From assembly GCA_022824605.1 (NCBI GenBank), contig JAJDZO010000264.1, positions 1-6,072 on the forward strand: a DNA stretch of 6,072 nt, given 5' to 3'. Origin of the DNA: Acidimicrobiia bacterium. Its GTDB lineage: Bacteria; Actinomycetota; Acidimicrobiia; Acidimicrobiales; Aldehydirespiratoraceae. The notes beneath the pieces are model-generated. The model was not told the DNA's origin. It made no database searches and saw only the letters and a list, made by a program, of their open reading frames with translations. This document shows positions 4,498-6,072 of this stretch, piece by piece (the first letter of the stretch is position 1; every line of letters begins with the position of its first letter). The translations under genes were made by a program, and so were the position numbers.

Positions 4498-6072
4498 ATG
4501 CGGCAGATCCTGGACCCAGCCGGAGAGCTTGTGGGACCGGCCCCGGACCTTGATGACGCCGGGCTTGTCGAGCTGTTCCGTCTGCTGCTCACCACCCGGA
4601 TGGCCGACGAGAAGCTGCTCAACCTCCAGCGGCAGGGACGCATGCCCGCCTATTACCAGGTGATCGGCCAGGAGGCCCATGTAGGGGCGGCGCTGGCACT
4701 GCGGGAGACCGACTGGCTCTTCTCCGCTTACCGCGAGCTGGGCATGTGGCTGGCCCGGGGTATGAGCCCCATCGCCACGCTCGGGCTGTGGATGGGCGTG
4801 CCCGACGACGACGATCTCTGGGACGTCAACCGCTACCGGGTGACCAGGCTGAATGCCACCATCGGCACCCACCTGCCCCACGCGGTGGGCTTCGGCTACG
4901 CCGAGCGCCTCCAGGAGCGAGACACCGTGGCCATGGTGGTGTTCGGTGACGGCGCCACCTCGGAGTCCGATTTCCACGCGGCCATGAACTTCGCCGGAGT
5001 GTGGAAGACCCCCACGGTGTTCCTGTGCCAGAACAACCAGGTGGCCCAGTCGACAACCATCGACAAGCAGACCGCAGCAGACACCCTGGCCGCCAAGGCC
5101 GACGGCTACGGGTTCACGGGCGTGCGCGTCGACGGCATGGACCCGCTGGCCATGTACCAGACCGCCCGCGAGGCCGTCGAGCGGGCCGCGGCCGGCGAGG
5201 GCCCGACCCTCATCGAGATGCACACCTACCGGTTTGCTCCCCACTCCACCTACGACGGGACCCCGGTGTACCGCACCACTGACGAGGAGGCCCGATGGCG
5301 TGAGCAGGATCCCATCACCCGGATGAGGTCCTTCCTGGTGAACAAGGGCCTGTGGGAGGCCGACCAGGAAGACGATATGCGAGCCAGGATCTCAGCCGAG
5401 CTCGAAACCTACGTCGAACAGCTGGAGAGCCGGGCCGGAGTGTCGCGGGACTACTCGCCCCGGCAGCTGTTCGCCCGGACTCCGGCCTCCCTCGCCGAGC
5501 AGTTGCACCGTGAGCAGCAGGACGCCGGCGAGCCCGCCACGACCTTGGACCCGGAGGAGGTGTGGGCGGTCACCGACGACCCGTCGCCCGCCGGCGAGAC
5601 CCACCGGCTCGACATGACCGAGGCCCTCAAGCTGACCCTGCATGCCGCCTTCGAGCGGGACCCTTCGCTGGTGATCCTGGGAGAGGACGTCGGCGTGGAG
5701 GGAGGGGTGTTCCGCATCACCGAGGGCATGCACGAGCGCTTCGGCGAGGACCGGGTGATCGACACCCCGCTGTGCGAGACCGGCATCATGGGCACCGCGG
5801 TGGGGATGGCCATGGCCGGGCTGAGGCCGATCGCGGAGATCGAGTTCGCGGGCTTCGTCTACCCCGCCTTCGACCAGCTCATCGGGCATGTGGCCCGCAT
5901 CCGGTGGCGCTACCGGGGCCACCTCACCGCGCCGGTGGTGGCCCGGCTGCCGGTGGGCACCAACCTCGACAACCTCGAGTTCCACACCGACTCCCCCGAG
6001 TCGTTCCTCACCCACGCGCCCGGGCTGGTGGTGGTGTACCCCTCCAACCCCTACGACGCCAAGGGCCTGATG
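4498..6072 (+). CDS. 2-oxoacid dehydrogenase E1 component, fused alpha and beta subunits (branched-chain type), 3'-truncated by window end
   Basis: The 525 visible codons are uninterrupted and run off the right edge. The enzyme uses thiamine diphosphate to decarboxylate a 2-oxoacid and pass the acyl group to a lipoylated E2. E1-alpha occupies about residues 20-345: QRQGRM and GQEAHVGAAL near the start, YRE at 78-80, IGTHLPHAVG at 122-131, and the cofactor/Mg motif GDGATSE (150-156) through NN (179-180). The phosphorylation-loop-like YRFAPHSTYDG is at 244-254. A Pro/Glu/Asp-rich linker of about 30 residues follows. E1-beta starts at about 373 (MTEALKLTL), with GEDVGVEGGVF (395-405), the cofactor-contacting Glu427 in CETGI, FVYPAFDQ, and His496 in FHTDSPE. 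The loop motif suggests a branched-chain 2-oxoacid (2-oxoisovalerate-type) enzyme; pyruvate or acetoin-type substrates remain possible. Fused E1 proteins are known, usually around 650-700 residues, so roughly the last quarter is missing. Unusual residues are NNQVAQS and the GTNLDNLEFHTDS loop. No separate stop, start or ribosome binding site divides the halves. Confidence 0.92.
   Translation, partial: MRQILDPAGELVGPAPDLDDAGLVELFRLLLTTRMADEKLLNLQRQGRMPAYYQVIGQEAHVGAALALRETDWLFSAYRELGMWLARGMSPIATLGLWMGVPDDDDLWDVNRYRVTRLNATIGTHLPHAVGFGYAERLQERDTVAMVVFGDGATSESDFHAAMNFAGVWKTPTVFLCQNNQVAQSTTIDKQTAADTLAAKADGYGFTGVRVDGMDPLAMYQTAREAVERAAAGEGPTLIEMHTYRFAPHSTYDGTPVYRTTDEEARWREQDPITRMRSFLVNKGLWEADQEDDMRARISAELETYVEQLESRAGVSRDYSPRQLFARTPASLAEQLHREQQDAGEPATTLDPEEVWAVTDDPSPAGETHRLDMTEALKLTLHAAFERDPSLVILGEDVGVEGGVFRITEGMHERFGEDRVIDTPLCETGIMGTAVGMAMAGLRPIAEIEFAGFVYPAFDQLIGHVARIRWRYRGHLTAPVVARLPVGTNLDNLEFHTDSPESFLTHAPGLVVVYPSNPYDAKGLM

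Noticed and set aside
4444..5244. Long minus-strand open frame opposite the E1 gene
   Set aside because: It covers the E1-alpha catalytic motifs on the other strand, has no family features of its own, and would run through the E1 ribosome binding site.
5614..5616. Separate E1-beta gene starting at the ATG of residue 373
   Set aside because: No stop codon ends the alpha part and no convincing ribosome binding site precedes this ATG, so a fused chain is the simpler reading.

Overview
The window is GC-rich DNA, estimated by eye at about 65-70% G+C. It has strong third-position G/C bias, purine-rich ribosome binding sites, a GTG start, and a lipoprotein signal ending in an alanine-rich lipobox followed by a Glu/Pro tether. 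This suggests a high-GC actinobacterium-like genome. The acidic EEP/MEEP tether reminds me of Acidimicrobiia solute-binding lipoproteins, but that placement is an inference. Five protein-coding genes fill almost all of the sequence. I see no RNA gene, CRISPR array, insertion sequence or phage gene.

Layout from left to right. (1) 1-106 is a GC-rich non-coding flank. (2) 107-1483 on the minus strand is a type-1 periplasmic-binding (Leu/Ile/Val-type) lipoprotein with a five-unit octapeptide tether. (3) 1484-1649 is a divergent regulatory gap containing a 7-bp perfect inverted repeat. (4) 1650-2633 on the plus strand is a tandem (two-module) Lrp/AsnC-type regulator. (5) 2661-3503 and 3500-4330 on the minus strand are two short-chain dehydrogenases/reductases that overlap by 4 bp in one transcription unit: the promoter-proximal one looks NADP-type and the distal one NAD-type. 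(6) 4331-4497 is a second divergent regulatory gap with an imperfect inverted repeat over a promoter-like element. (7) From 4498 to beyond the right edge on the plus strand is a thiamine-diphosphate-dependent 2-oxoacid dehydrogenase E1 with its alpha and beta subunits fused in one chain. It is cut by the window end.

Together the genes look like a small uptake-and-oxidation neighbourhood. A binding protein captures an amino-acid-like ligand, an Lrp-type sensor lies next to it, two SDRs perform alcohol/ketone redox steps, and a branched-chain-type 2-oxoacid dehydrogenase E1 decarboxylates the oxoacid. The individual families are recognisable; the joint pathway is inferred. No transporter permease, E2 or E3 is visible, so the link is incomplete. 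I found no clear evidence of a wholly new system. The most unusual points are the 48-bp higher-order repeat behind the lipoprotein tether, the fused E1 with an atypical E1-beta active-site loop, and the asymmetric double Lrp protein.
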